The position numbers were made by a program, and so were the translations under genes. Shown here in pieces: positions 1-9,180 of a stretch of DNA of 64,000 bases (position 1 is its first letter; every line of letters begins with the position of its first letter). The stretch is taken from assembly GCF_025145645.1 (NCBI RefSeq), contig NZ_CP102252.1, forward strand, positions 310,001 to 374,000, in the 5' to 3' direction. Source of the DNA: Alistipes senegalensis JC50 (GTDB lineage Bacteria > Bacteroidota > Bacteroidia > Bacteroidales > Rikenellaceae). The notes under the pieces were generated by a model that did not search any database, was not told the DNA's origin, and saw only the letters and a list, made by a program, of their open reading frames with translations.

Positions 1-1358
1 TGGGCGGAGAGCCATGCGGTCTGCGCCTCCAGCACGTTGCTGACGGGGATGACCCCTTCCTGCATGCCGAGGGTGGCGCAGCGCAGGTTCTCATCGGCCT
101 CCGCCTGGCTGCGCGTGGCGGCCGCATACCGCTCGGTCGCCTCCCGCATTTTCTGACGGCTCTGCGTCACCTGCAACTCGACCTTCTCGGCCGCCTCCTC
201 GAACTGATACGCGGCAATGGCGGCTTCGCGGCGGGCGGCCTGCACCTTGTGGTGGCGCTCGCCCCAGGTCAGAATGGGAATCTTCACCACCACGCCGACA
301 TTCCACAGTCCGTTGAATTTTTTCTGGAATCCGTTGGTGAGCGAGGGGTTGCTCGTCAGATAACCGCCTGTGAGCGCTACATTGGGCATGAATTCGGAGC
401 GGGCGATCGTCACCTTGTGCTTCCCGATCCGCTGCGCCATGTCGAGGCTGCGGAGTTCGGGACGGTTTTCCAACGCCGTCTCCAAGTCGGCGGCAGTCGT
501 CCCGACCGGCAGTTCCGCGGCTTCATCCCGCAGCCGGACTTCCGTCGTCAAATCCAAGCCGCACAACTGGCAGAGCAGCATCCGGGACAGGGCGAGCCCG
601 TTATCGACCTGAATGAGCGCCACCTCCGCCTCGTTGACCTTCACCTTGATGCTCAGTCCGTCGGCCTTGGTGGCCATCCCCGCCTCGATCAGCTGCCCGA
701 CATCGCCGTCGAGCTTCCACACCAGTTCGAGGTAGCTCTCGGCCAGCCGCTTTTTCGATTGCAGGGCGACGATCTGCCAATAGGTGCGATCGACTTCGAG
801 AATCACCTCTTGCAGCTGCTGATCGTGCTGGCTGCGGGCGATCTGCTCCGCAAAACGGGTGATCTTGTCATAGGCCGCGATCTTGCCGCCCATGTAAACC
901 GGCTGGGTCAGCATCACCGACACCACGGTCATGTTCCGCGTATCGGTACGCAGACCATCGACCAGACTCGTCCCGAAAGCGTCGAGACCTCCGGCAAGCG
1001 AACCCGCGACGGGCCCGAACTGCTCGCCCAGCGAAGGATACTGCTGCAAAATGCCCTGCAACTGCCCGGAGGCGTTCGTGCCGAGGCGCCCCAGCGTATT
1101 TTTCTGTTCGTCGCTGAGCAGCGACAATTCGTCCGACGTATGCAGGTAGGCTCCTGCCGCCGAAATCCGGGGCAGGTAGTTCGTGAAGGCGGCCTTGCGC
1201 CGATGACAGGCCGCCTGCTCCCTCTCGCCCGCCATGCGCAGCTCCTTGTTGTTCTGGATGGCCAAAGTCCGGCACTCCCCGATCGAAAGCTCCGTCGTCC
1301 GGGCCTGCACCGCGACCGCCGCAACGAGCAGCCATCCCGTCAAGATTCGTGTTTTCAT
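1..1358 (-). CDS. TolC-family outer membrane efflux protein (partial, C-terminus outside window)
   Basis: The minus-strand frame is open from an ATG at 1358 to the window edge (about 452 codons seen). It begins MKTRILTGWLLVAAVAVQA, a Sec signal peptide. Long helical stretches rich in A, Q, E and K follow, with features typical of the OEP/TolC fold: 'LTQPVYMGGKIAAYDK' near residue 150 and 'ENRPELRSLDMAQRIGKHK' later. Family members form the outer-membrane channel of tripartite RND or ABC exporters. The partners (periplasmic adaptor and inner-membrane pump) would normally lie downstream, here beyond base 1. It diverges from an AraC regulator across about 200 bases, a common arrangement for regulated efflux operons. 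The TolC family assignment is firm; the substrate is unknown. Confidence 0.85.
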   Translation of the reverse strand, partial: MKTRILTGWLLVAAVAVQARTTELSIGECRTLAIQNNKELRMAGEREQAACHRRKAAFTNYLPRISAAGAYLHTSDELSLLSDEQKNTLGRLGTNASGQLQGILQQYPSLGEQFGPVAGSLAGGLDAFGTSLVDGLRTDTRNMTVVSVMLTQPVYMGGKIAAYDKITRFAEQIARSQHDQQLQEVILEVDRTYWQIVALQSKKRLAESYLELVWKLDGDVGQLIEAGMATKADGLSIKVKVNEAEVALIQVDNGLALSRMLLCQLCGLDLTTEVRLRDEAAELPVGTTAADLETALENRPELRSLDMAQRIGKHKVTIARSEFMPNVALTGGYLTSNPSLTNGFQKKFNGLWNVGVVVKIPILTWGERHHKVQAARREAAIAAYQFEEAAEKVELQVTQSRQKMREATERYAAATRSQAEADENLRCATLGMQEGVIPVSNVLEAQTAWLSA

Positions 1359-1518
1359 ATTCGTGCATTTGATTCGGCTGCAAAAATGAACCATCCGCAC
1401 GAATCCGCGGTTATCCATCCGTACGGGAAGAGGGCCGAAATTCCACACGCCGCGGAAATCGGTAAATATCGGACACTCGACAAGCGGTTTCGGCCACCCG
1501 CCGTATCCGAAAAGGACT

Positions 1519-1526
1519 TATTTTTG
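1519..1526 (+). promoter_or_regulatory. Candidate Bacteroidetes -7 element upstream of AraC gene
   Basis: TATTTTTG matches the Bacteroidetes -7 consensus TAnnTTTG and ends 33 bases before the AraC ATG at 1560. No good -33 TTTG is visible at the expected 19-21 base spacing, so this is a weak call. The rest of the 1359-1559 spacer shows nothing else that I can assign. Confidence 0.35.
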
Positions 1527-1559
1527 TCCTTCGGAACAATTCTGTATAAACTGAATCAT

Positions 1560-2429
1560 ATGCGACCCGAATCCAACAGCGAAGAACCTTTCAAGTTTCT
1601 GTCGGAACATTTCGTCATCTTCGAAAACGCAAGGGATTTCGTCCGGCTCGACGATCAAAAGGGCTGGCGCATGCTGCTTTTTTGCATCGACGGACGTTTT
1701 CAGATCGAAGTGAACGGCACGCCCTACACCATCGAACCGAACGACATCGCATTCTGCACGCCCGACAAGATAGTCACCCGCACGATGATGAGCCCCGATT
1801 TCAAGGGGTATCTGTTCGGCTGCTCAGCGAACTTCTCCAAACGGATTTTTCCGAACTCGGCGGATTTATGGAACAAGGTGTTCTATATGAGCCGCAATTT
1901 CAAGATTCACCTCTCCGACAGGGAATCCGTCGAATTGCTGGAGGATTATCATTTTCTCAAACGGAAAATCACACGCATCGACCATCTCTATTACGACGAA
2001 ATCATACGCTGTCTGCTGCAAGCGTTCCTCTACCAGACGGCGCATGTGCTCGACAACCATGTCGAGGCGGAAACGACCGCCGAAGAGCCGCTTCAATCCC
2101 GGCACCAGATCTGCCAGGCGTTCATCGACCTGCTCTCCTCAACCAAACCCGTGCCGCGCTCGGTGCAATGGTATGCCGAGCGGCTCTGCAAAACTCCGCG
2201 TTATCTCTCGACGGCGGTCAAGCGCGCCAGCGGCCGAAGCGCTTCGGAATGGATTCACGAAGCCCTGACGCGCGAGGTGGCCGACGCGCTGAAAAATTCC
2301 CCGAAAAGCATCAAGGAGATCTCCGACGAGCTCGACTTTCCGAATCTTTCGTTCTTCGGCCGTTATGTCCGTCAGCGGTTGGGATGTTCGCCGTCCGAGT
2401 TCCGGCAGCGGAAAAACAATCCGCAATAG
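1560..2429 (+). CDS. AraC-family transcriptional regulator
   Basis: 289 residues. The open frame extends far upstream, but the extension only shadows the TolC gene on the other strand; the ATG at 1560 gives a normal-sized AraC protein and follows a TAnnTTTG element. An N-terminal cupin-like sensor ('FQIEVNGTPYTIEPNDIAFCTP', about residues 45-65) is followed by a C-terminal two-HTH domain ('IKEISDELDFPNLSFFGRYVRQ' then 'RLGCSPSEFRQ'). This is a one-component cytoplasmic regulator. Divergent placement suggests that it controls the TolC-type efflux operon; this is an inference. The terminal 'LGCSPSEFRQ' is the usual end of the AraC/XylS fold. Confidence 0.85.
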   Translation: MRPESNSEEPFKFLSEHFVIFENARDFVRLDDQKGWRMLLFCIDGRFQIEVNGTPYTIEPNDIAFCTPDKIVTRTMMSPDFKGYLFGCSANFSKRIFPNSADLWNKVFYMSRNFKIHLSDRESVELLEDYHFLKRKITRIDHLYYDEIIRCLLQAFLYQTAHVLDNHVEAETTAEEPLQSRHQICQAFIDLLSSTKPVPRSVQWYAERLCKTPRYLSTAVKRASGRSASEWIHEALTREVADALKNSPKSIKEISDELDFPNLSFFGRYVRQRLGCSPSEFRQRKNNPQ

Positions 2430-2553
2430 CCCTTTCGCTCCGGTCCGGATTTCGTCTGAAGTCATGGGGCATAAAACAGATTATCCCGCACGAAACGGCC
2501 ATCATCCCCGAAATGGAGACCGTAGTAAATCAACAGGATAAATTCCACACTGC

Positions 2554-2592
2554 AAAAAGCGAGAGCCCGATAATCGACGATTATCGGGCTCT
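2554..2592 (-). terminator. Intrinsic terminator of the isomerase gene
   Basis: A perfect 15-base inverted repeat, AGAGCCCGATAATCG and its complement, is centred on 2577. On the minus strand it is followed by a run of five T (2554-2558). It lies between convergent genes and could also slow plus-strand transcripts from the AraC gene, although no T-run follows on that side. Confidence 0.75.
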
Positions 2593-2612
2593 TGGCATAT
2601 ATCTGCTGAACG

Positions 2613-4040
2613 CTATTCTACGACAAAGATCGGGATTCCGAACAGGAAGGCCGTTTTCTTCAACGGCCCGAGCAGATGTCCGACCCCGATGGCGCAATGA
2701 TGAGAAGGACCTGCTTTGCACCAGGCATCCATGAATTTCCGGGCTCCGCATCCGAAGCGATAACGGCTGTTGGTATTGCCGATCTGTAAGGTCGGACCCT
2801 CGACCGCTTCGCCTTCGGCAGCCAACAGGTAAACACCCTTTCCGTCCTCGCAGACCGAAAGCAACGTCACCGGCCCTTGTTTCACCGACATCTGAATCGA
2901 AAGACCCTTTCCGGGCTTGCCGTGATAGACCGGCAACGGCACAAGGCCGACGCGGCCTTCGGAAATCTCGAAATGGGCCGGTCCGTCATGTCCCAACATC
3001 ACGATATCATCGTTGAAATCCATTGCATAGAACTCCGAGAACGATCCTCCAGCACCCAACAACGACAGAATCTTCATCGCCTGGGCATTTTTCACCTCGC
3101 ACTCGCCGGCAACGGGGATGCCGCGCCCCGTAAGCAACGTATTCCCGGCGATTACGGAAGTCGCAATATCTTCATACGCACCTTCGCCCTCGTAATAATA
3201 AGCCATTGCCCCGAGCCGGTGGTTTTCGACCATCCGGTCCAATGCCGCCGATGTCGCCGCCGCTCGCCGAAGTTCCGAATCTTCGCATTCCGGACTCACC
3301 TCGAAGTTCGAGCGGAATTCCCCGAGCTTGGCATTCACATCATCCTCGGTCAACTGCTCCCGGAAACGTTTCAACTCACACATCTCCAACATCTCCAAAT
3401 GCGTCCCGAAGACAGCGGACTGGCGCGTGATGTCGGTATAAACGTCGAGCATGCCCCCGTAATAATGGCCCAGAATACCCAGCCGGTTCTCACGCATGCC
3501 CCGGTAAACTTTCGCCGCGGCCACCCACTCCCCGATCTGTTCCCAGGCCGAAGCGTCTTTCAGGTAACCGGTGACGATGTCATAACGCAACCCGGCCCGG
3601 TTGAACACGTTGGCGATCTCCGGAACGGAGCAAGCCTGACAGTTCTCCAACCACATTCCGGTCATCCGTCCCCGGTCGCCGAGTGCATTGATCTTCCGGT
3701 AGTCGATGGCGGCCGAAGGCTGCAAGTTCAACACGATGACGGGGCATCCGATGCGCTGGGCCACGGGCAGAATCGTCGAGGAGAGACAATAAGTGGCGAC
3801 ATACAAAAATACGAGATCCACCTCCCGCCGGGCCAGCAGAGACGCTGCCGCGAGCGCCTTTTCGGGCGAATCCACCATGCCCCCATCGACGACCTCGACG
3901 TTGCCCGTTCTTTCGATCCCGGCAACGATCTCCGCCCTGTAAGCGTTCAGATGGTCGCGAAGACCTTCGAACTGGTTCCAATACGTATCGAGTCCCGTAG
4001 CAAAGAGCCCGATACGGGCCCGTGTCGTTGTGTGTTCCAT
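2613..4040 (-). CDS. L-fucose/L-arabinose isomerase-family protein
   Basis: 475 residues, close to the usual size of AraA/FucI-type ketol isomerases. The N-terminal half has a Rossmann-like pattern ('RIGLFATGLDTYWNQFEGL'; 'DLVFLYVATYCLSSTILPV'). The C-terminal half carries candidate metal ligands equivalent to the two Glu and two His of AraA: Glu in 'YEGEGAYEDI', Glu in 'GGSFSEFYAMDF', His in 'GHDGPAHFE' and His in 'SHHCAIGVGH'. These enzymes interconvert aldoses and ketoses in the cytoplasm using Mn2+. The gene is monocistronic, ends at a strong terminator, and diverges from an AraC regulator. Which sugar it isomerises cannot be read from the sequence; arabinose is plausible given the arabinosidases nearby. 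Family call good, substrate uncertain. Confidence 0.75.
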   Translation of the reverse strand: MEHTTTRARIGLFATGLDTYWNQFEGLRDHLNAYRAEIVAGIERTGNVEVVDGGMVDSPEKALAAASLLARREVDLVFLYVATYCLSSTILPVAQRIGCPVIVLNLQPSAAIDYRKINALGDRGRMTGMWLENCQACSVPEIANVFNRAGLRYDIVTGYLKDASAWEQIGEWVAAAKVYRGMRENRLGILGHYYGGMLDVYTDITRQSAVFGTHLEMLEMCELKRFREQLTEDDVNAKLGEFRSNFEVSPECEDSELRRAAATSAALDRMVENHRLGAMAYYYEGEGAYEDIATSVIAGNTLLTGRGIPVAGECEVKNAQAMKILSLLGAGGSFSEFYAMDFNDDIVMLGHDGPAHFEISEGRVGLVPLPVYHGKPGKGLSIQMSVKQGPVTLLSVCEDGKGVYLLAAEGEAVEGPTLQIGNTNSRYRFGCGARKFMDAWCKAGPSHHCAIGVGHLLGPLKKTAFLFGIPIFVVE

Positions 4041-4041
4041 A

Positions 4042-4125
4042 AAATCATCAAATGCAAGTAACGAATTTTCAGCAAAGCTATGGAATTCATCGCAAGCACT
4101 ATTTCTCGCATTGATTTGATGATTT
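4042..4125. repeat. 12-bp perfect inverted repeat flanking the isomerase promoter
   Basis: AAATCATCAAAT (4042-4053) and its exact complement ATTTGATGATTT (4114-4125) are separated by 60 bases. The spacer contains a TAnnTTTG-type -7 element for the minus-strand isomerase gene. The arrangement fits operator half-sites in the divergent promoter region of the isomerase and AraC genes, but binding is not shown by sequence alone. Confidence 0.5.
4073..4080 (-). promoter_or_regulatory. Candidate -7 element for isomerase gene
   Basis: On the minus strand this reads TAGCTTTG, an exact TAnnTTTG match, about 33 bases before the start codon at 4040. No convincing -33 element is present at 19-21 bases, which would suit an activator-dependent promoter. 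Confidence 0.4.
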
Positions 4126-4229
4126 CATTTTCTGACATGAAATTTTGTCAAAATATAAAGCCCCATATAAACATTTATTCCTATAATTGCACTGGAGATT
4201 TCAAAATTTGCCGATATCATTTTCTCACA

Positions 4230-5150
4230 ATGGAAGAAAGCCACGTAAAATACCTGATGTCGAACGACCAGGATATGCTTTGGGGAATGGTCGTAACCAC
4301 GGCCGGGCACCAGAACATCCCGCCGCAAGCCGAATACCCGTCGCGCAACCACCCCACCCGCTATCTCTTTTCAACCGAAAAGGGGCGAGTCCTCAACGAA
4401 TACCAACTGGTATACATCACCCGGGGCAGAGGACAGTTCGTGTCCACCCGGCAAAAGGAGTGTGAAATCCGGGAGGGGGACATGTTCCTGCTCTTTCCGG
4501 GAGAATGGCACAACTACCGTCCCGATCCGCACACCGGATGGCACGAATCCTGGGTCGGATTCACGGGGCCGGACATCGAAAAACGGGTGGCAGCGCGGTT
4601 TTTCGTCCGGGAGAAGGCCGTGTTCAGCATCGGCATCCACGAGGAGATATACCACCTCTACCGCTGGGCCGCAACGGTAGCACAACAACAGGGGTCGGGC
4701 CATCAACAGATTCTGGCCGGAATCGTCAACCTCCTGCTCGGGTTCGCGTACAGCGAGGACAGACAGATGGCTTTCCGTGACAAGAACATCGACGGGCAGA
4801 TCGCCAAAGCGAAAATCCTGATGCAGGAGAACATCGAACAAAATCTGCCGGGAGAAGCGATCGCCAGGCAGATCGGGATGGGATACTCCTGGTTCCGGCG
4901 CATATTCAAGGAGTACACGGGGTTCGCCCCAAACCAATACATGCAGGAGCTGAAGATATCAAAATCCAAGGAACTGCTAACCAACTCCGAAATGAACTGT
5001 CAGCAGATCGCATATGCCGTGGGGTTCGAAACGCCCTCATACTTCAACATCGTATTCAAAAAGAAAACAGGAATGACCCCTTCCAAATACAGGGAATTCA
5101 CACAAGGAAGCCTCCTGAAACCACAGAACGAACTGAACCTACAATCCTAA
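4230..5150 (+). CDS. AraC-family transcriptional regulator
   Basis: 306 residues from the ATG at 4230. In-frame sequence upstream adds a stretch unlike the family, so the shorter start is preferred. The N-terminal cupin sensor contains 'LNEYQLVYITRGRGQFVS' and 'IREGDMFLLFPGEWHNYRP', the signature of sugar-sensing AraC proteins. The C-terminal domain has two HTHs ('LPGEAIARQIGMGYSWFRRIFK' split over helices, then 'QIAYAVGFETPSYFNIVFKK'). It diverges from the isomerase gene and is followed after five bases by a secreted protein gene, so it probably controls both. The ligand is unknown. Confidence 0.85.
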   Translation: MEESHVKYLMSNDQDMLWGMVVTTAGHQNIPPQAEYPSRNHPTRYLFSTEKGRVLNEYQLVYITRGRGQFVSTRQKECEIREGDMFLLFPGEWHNYRPDPHTGWHESWVGFTGPDIEKRVAARFFVREKAVFSIGIHEEIYHLYRWAATVAQQQGSGHQQILAGIVNLLLGFAYSEDRQMAFRDKNIDGQIAKAKILMQENIEQNLPGEAIARQIGMGYSWFRRIFKEYTGFAPNQYMQELKISKSKELLTNSEMNCQQIAYAVGFETPSYFNIVFKKKTGMTPSKYREFTQGSLLKPQNELNLQS

Positions 5151-5155
5151 ATACT

Positions 5156-7183
5156 ATGACGAAATACATTGCATGCGCATTGGCCTGCATGATACTGCCA
5201 TACTACATAAAGGCAACGCCGAACAGTGTGCTGACCGCAGGCTGCCACACGATCTCCCTGAAAACGCCCGGAAACCCGGCTGTCGATCATCCCCTCACAC
5301 CACGCCCCGGAAACGGCCGCTTTCTGCTGGAAGCGGAACGCAGGCTCCCGGTCTCCATCGTCGCCACCGAAACACCGCACGACGAAGGCAGCACGGTCGA
5401 AATATGCATCACCGCCCTGAAAGAGGTCTGGTTCCAATACAGCCAGACATTCGACACCGGATTCGCCCACGACGAATGCCAGTTCCTGATGCCGGGGTTC
5501 TGGTACCGTCAGAATCTTCGGTCGCCGAAGGAGGCGCCCTCATTCCACACGTCCGACAGCTGGACTGTCCGCGAAGACCGCCTCAGCACCCCGCTGACAG
5601 GCATCTTCGATCCCGCCAGCGGAAAATACCACACGGTGCTGCGTGTATGCGGAGCCGGCTGCGATGCTCTGACGACCCACAAAAGCGGAGAGGTGATGCT
5701 CTCGGGCAATACGTCGATCGGATTCACGGGCTTCGAGAACATCGCAGGCCGGGCTGCGCTCCGCTTCGGATTCCCCTATCAGGAGACCCCCTATTGCTAT
5801 ATCAGTAAACTCACGCTGGCTCCGCCGGTCCGGGCCTACCAACACCTGCCCGAAGGCACGACGATCATCCTCCGCTGGGAACTCCGCCACGGAACGGCCG
5901 CGGATTTTTCCGAGTTCGTGCGGAATACCTGGGAATACAGCTACGACAGTCTGCTGCCGGAGGCCCCCGAACCGGCCTATTCGGACGAACGGATGAAGGA
6001 GGCGCTGACAGGCTATTTCACAGCGGCTTATGTGGACAGTTATCCGCTGAAATACATGTCCGGAGAACAACTCCGCACAGCCGACTGCGAGCCCAACGGC
6101 CGTGCGGAAGTCGGCTTCGTAGGACGGGTGCTGCTCAATGCGTTTAACGCCCTCGAATACGGATACGAACATGGCCGCACCGATCTCATCGACATAGCAA
6201 AGCAGACGTTCAACAGCTACGAACGCAACGGATTCTCCGCCGGAGGTTTCATCCGGGAGTTCGTCGATTTCAAACGCGGCACCGAAACCGATGTTTTCAG
6301 CATCCGCCGTCAGAGCGAAGGCATTTATGCACTGCTCCACTACCTGCATTACGAAAAAAAGCATGGCCGCAAACATCCCGGACTGGAACGGAAAATAACC
6401 TCCATTCTGAACGCATTCCTGCAATTGCAGGCCAATGACGGCAGTTTCCCCCGGAAATTCCATGACGACCGAACGACCGTCGATGCCAGCGGAGGAAGCA
6501 CGCCTTCGGCCACCCTCCCGCTGGTCATGGCCTACCGCTACTTCGGCGACAAGCGCTACCTCACGGCCGCCGAAAAAACAGCCCGTTACCTCGAATCGGA
6601 GATCATCGACAAAGCCGACTATTTTTCATCGACGCTCGATGCCAACTGCGAAGACAAGGAGGCTTCGCTCTATGCGGCAACGGCCATGTACTACCTGGCG
6701 TTGGCCGGCGACCGGGAATCCCGCAGCCATTACGCCGCCTTAGCCCGCAAGGCCGCCTATTTCGCGCTTTCGTGGTACTACCTCTGGGACGTACCATTCG
6801 CTCCGGGGCAGATGCTCGGAGACCTGGGACTGAAAACACGAGGCTGGGGAAACGTTTCGGTCGAAAACAACCACATAGACGTATTCGTCTTCGAATTCTG
6901 CTCGGTGCTCGACTGGCTGGGACGAGAGTTCGGCGAGAGACGTTTCTCCGATTTCGCCCAAGTGATCGAAAACTCTATGCGGCAGCTACTTCCAACGAAA
7001 GAACGGCTGTGCGGCATCGCAAAACCGGGTTACTATCCCGAAGTCGTACAACACACCAACTGGGATTACGGGAAAAACGGCAAGGGATTCTACAACGACA
7101 TTTTCGCACCGGGCTGGACCGTAGCTTCGCTCTGGGAAATGCTTACCCCCGGACGTGCCGAGCGGTTCCTGAACAGGAAATAA
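5156..7183 (+). CDS. Secreted protein of unknown function, predicted (alpha/alpha)-barrel glycosidase-like
   Basis: 675 residues. I cannot assign it to a named family. An N-terminal hydrophobic segment (MTKYIACALACMILPYYIKA) looks like a signal peptide. Residues about 40-260 are strand-rich (beta-sandwich-like), and residues about 280-660 form repeated helix pairs ('GYEHGRTDLIDIAKQTFNSYE', 'SEGIYALLHYLHYEKKHG', 'AAEKTARYLESEI', 'YAATAMYYLALAGD'), the pattern of six-hairpin glycosidases and lyases. Asp, Glu and Trp residues cluster near 'GLKTRGWGNVSVENNHIDV' and 'TNWDYGKNGKGF'. It starts five bases after the AraC gene and ends at a terminator, so the two probably form one transcript. A role in cleaving an oligosaccharide in the periplasm is a guess from fold and context. 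Confidence 0.55.
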   Translation: MTKYIACALACMILPYYIKATPNSVLTAGCHTISLKTPGNPAVDHPLTPRPGNGRFLLEAERRLPVSIVATETPHDEGSTVEICITALKEVWFQYSQTFDTGFAHDECQFLMPGFWYRQNLRSPKEAPSFHTSDSWTVREDRLSTPLTGIFDPASGKYHTVLRVCGAGCDALTTHKSGEVMLSGNTSIGFTGFENIAGRAALRFGFPYQETPYCYISKLTLAPPVRAYQHLPEGTTIILRWELRHGTAADFSEFVRNTWEYSYDSLLPEAPEPAYSDERMKEALTGYFTAAYVDSYPLKYMSGEQLRTADCEPNGRAEVGFVGRVLLNAFNALEYGYEHGRTDLIDIAKQTFNSYERNGFSAGGFIREFVDFKRGTETDVFSIRRQSEGIYALLHYLHYEKKHGRKHPGLERKITSILNAFLQLQANDGSFPRKFHDDRTTVDASGGSTPSATLPLVMAYRYFGDKRYLTAAEKTARYLESEIIDKADYFSSTLDANCEDKEASLYAATAMYYLALAGDRESRSHYAALARKAAYFALSWYYLWDVPFAPGQMLGDLGLKTRGWGNVSVENNHIDVFVFEFCSVLDWLGREFGERRFSDFAQVIENSMRQLLPTKERLCGIAKPGYYPEVVQHTNWDYGKNGKGFYNDIFAPGWTVASLWEMLTPGRAERFLNRK

Positions 7184-7201
7184 CGACATCCCTGAAAACA
7201 G

Positions 7202-7230
7202 ACATCCCGGGACTTTTCGTCCCGGGATGT
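7202..7230. terminator. Bidirectional terminator hairpin between convergent genes
   Basis: The arms ACATCCCGGGAC (7202-7213) and GTCCCGGGATGT (7219-7230) enclose the loop TTTTC. It sits between the plus-strand gene ending at 7183 and the minus-strand gene ending at 7249. No long T-run follows on either strand. Confidence 0.65.
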
Positions 7231-7248
7231 TCATTGTCACAAAGTGCT

Positions 7249-9180
7249 CTACCGCACCGGCCAGTAGATCGTATAACGCTCGAAATGAACCCGATAAAAC
7301 GGTTCGATCTCAATATCCCGGAATTCCTCCCCGTCGAATCCGAACGTAAGGGGATCGTCTCCGATCTTCACCACATGCGATGCGATGGTTTCAGCCGTCC
7401 AAGGCACGAAAGTCCGCGCCGGCATCGGGATCACATTGTTGGCTCCATTGTCGATTCCCCGCCAAAACGAAGCGGGCAGAGAATCCGTACCCATACGTCC
7501 GGCCAGTACATAGGGGCCGTAAAGCAACGCCGAATAACGCTCCGAGCCGGGCAGCTTCTCCGCCGTGACACGCGGATGAAAACCGATCGTCAGCGTATCC
7601 GCCCCGCTCCACGGTTCCCGAACGACCCAATAACCGGCCGAATCCGTTTCGGGCACGATCACCCGGCCGTTGAGCGTCAGCATAGCCTCCGGCGACCACG
7701 AAGGTTTGCGCACCAACAGACCCAAATCCCGCTCCCGCCCGGTTTGCAGGATCAAGGTCACCTCCGGCGACTCCGGCATCGAAGCCTGCTGGATCAGGGA
7801 GATGTCCCGCTCCTTCCACGTTACGGCCGCCGGCACGAACAGATTGACCATCAGATCACGTCCCTGTTTCGTGAAAACCATTCGGTTCAGTTTGGCGGGA
7901 GTTTCCAAACCGGACTGGTTGCAGCACCAGAACGAATGGTCCTCCGAACCGTAGACCCGATAGTGCGCCGGGCGCATCGGTGTAAAATAGACACACATCC
8001 CTTTGCAAGGATCGTATGCCGAAAGAATATGATTCAGCAACACCCGCTCGTAATACTCCGCCATCCGGGCTTCCGGGCGCTGTGCGAACAGTGCTTCGGT
8101 CAGGCGCATCATATTCACCGAATTGCAGGTCTCGGGCCCGCCCTGCTGCAATACCTTCTCTTCGAAGCCGGACTCGGGAAAGAAATGTTCTCCGGTACTG
8201 TTACCGCCGATCACCCAACTGTGGCGCGTCGTGACGATCTCCCAGAAATTACGCGCGGCCCGGTCGAAACGCACATCCCCGGTATGGGTGTAGTACTTTT
8301 CAAATCCGGTGAATTTGGGTATCTGCGTATTGGCATGCCAGCCGTTCAGAATATCCTTCCCCTCGGAAAGGGGAACCCACATACTCCGGTCGTTAAGGCG
8401 TCCGGCCCATTCCAGGTAACGCAACTCCCCGGTCAGTTCATACACGTCGAGATACGACTCGTTGATCGAACCGTGTTCGCATACCAACAGCCGCTGAACC
8501 TGTTCGTCCGTGAGCTTGTCCAGCACACCGTACCCGAACCAGTCCGCCAGCGAAGTCATCAGCGTCAGCGCCTGCCGCTGCCCAGCTTCCACATAGGCGG
8601 CCCGGAGACCGTGAAGCATCTTGTTGATCAGGTAAAGCGGAGCCCACGCCCCGTTGACGGTCGGATTGTCGGTCCGAATCTCCCCGGCCGCCACTCTCCG
8701 GAACAACTCCCGCCCGTCGGCAATGGCCATGATATACCCGTCGCCGCCCGCCTTCCGGCAGGCTTCGAGTTCCGAGAGGGTGTATTCCAACCGCCGGAGC
8801 AGGCGTTCGTCACCCGTCGCCCGGTACATCAGCGACAACCCCGACAGATAGTATCCCATGAATCCGCCGCGCAGGGGCCCGACACCCCAGACATCCTCGG
8901 ATTCCCATCCGGCATAGGGCTGAGCTTTCGGAGCCAGCCCGGCTTCAATCCGGAAAAAGTGAAGCAGCGAATCGGGCTGCAACCAGAGCAGATAATCCCG
9001 CCCCTGCTCCTGCAATTCCAAGAGCGGTCCCGGGAGTAAGTTCACTTCGTCCGGGGCAAACCAGGCCACCCGGTCGGCGATGCAGGGAGCGACCTTCGGT
9101 CCACGGGACGCATCGCACCCGGCGAATGCGGATAAACAAAGGACGGCAAGGCCCAACCAATAATAATGTCTCTTCATCAT
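7249..9180 (-). CDS. GH127-type beta-L-arabinofuranosidase lipoprotein (DUF1680 family)
   Basis: 643 residues. The N-terminus ends in a lipobox-like 'SAFAGC', predicting a lipoprotein. The (alpha/alpha)6 barrel carries the GH127 metal-site motifs: Glu and Cys in 'GGPETCNSVNMM' (near residue 345) and adjacent Cys-Cys in 'SFWCCNQSGLETPAKL' (near residue 418). In characterised GH127 enzymes a Zn-bound Cys acts as the nucleophile. 'NSTGEHFFPESGF' supplies the conserved Glu region. Known GH127 members release beta-L-arabinofuranose from plant glycans. It is the last gene of a three-gene minus-strand operon (uxuA, GH99-like, GH127), and its start overlaps the preceding gene by four bases, implying coupled translation. 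The family is clear; the exact linkage is not. Confidence 0.88.
   Translation of the reverse strand: MMKRHYYWLGLAVLCLSAFAGCDASRGPKVAPCIADRVAWFAPDEVNLLPGPLLELQEQGRDYLLWLQPDSLLHFFRIEAGLAPKAQPYAGWESEDVWGVGPLRGGFMGYYLSGLSLMYRATGDERLLRRLEYTLSELEACRKAGGDGYIMAIADGRELFRRVAAGEIRTDNPTVNGAWAPLYLINKMLHGLRAAYVEAGQRQALTLMTSLADWFGYGVLDKLTDEQVQRLLVCEHGSINESYLDVYELTGELRYLEWAGRLNDRSMWVPLSEGKDILNGWHANTQIPKFTGFEKYYTHTGDVRFDRAARNFWEIVTTRHSWVIGGNSTGEHFFPESGFEEKVLQQGGPETCNSVNMMRLTEALFAQRPEARMAEYYERVLLNHILSAYDPCKGMCVYFTPMRPAHYRVYGSEDHSFWCCNQSGLETPAKLNRMVFTKQGRDLMVNLFVPAAVTWKERDISLIQQASMPESPEVTLILQTGRERDLGLLVRKPSWSPEAMLTLNGRVIVPETDSAGYWVVREPWSGADTLTIGFHPRVTAEKLPGSERYSALLYGPYVLAGRMGTDSLPASFWRGIDNGANNVIPMPARTFVPWTAETIASHVVKIGDDPLTFGFDGEEFRDIEIEPFYRVHFERYTIYWPVR

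Noticed and set aside
249..1559. In-frame upstream extension of the first AraC gene
   Set aside because: It lies opposite the TolC-family gene, has no regulator-like sequence, and the ATG at 1560 gives a normal AraC length behind a -7 element.
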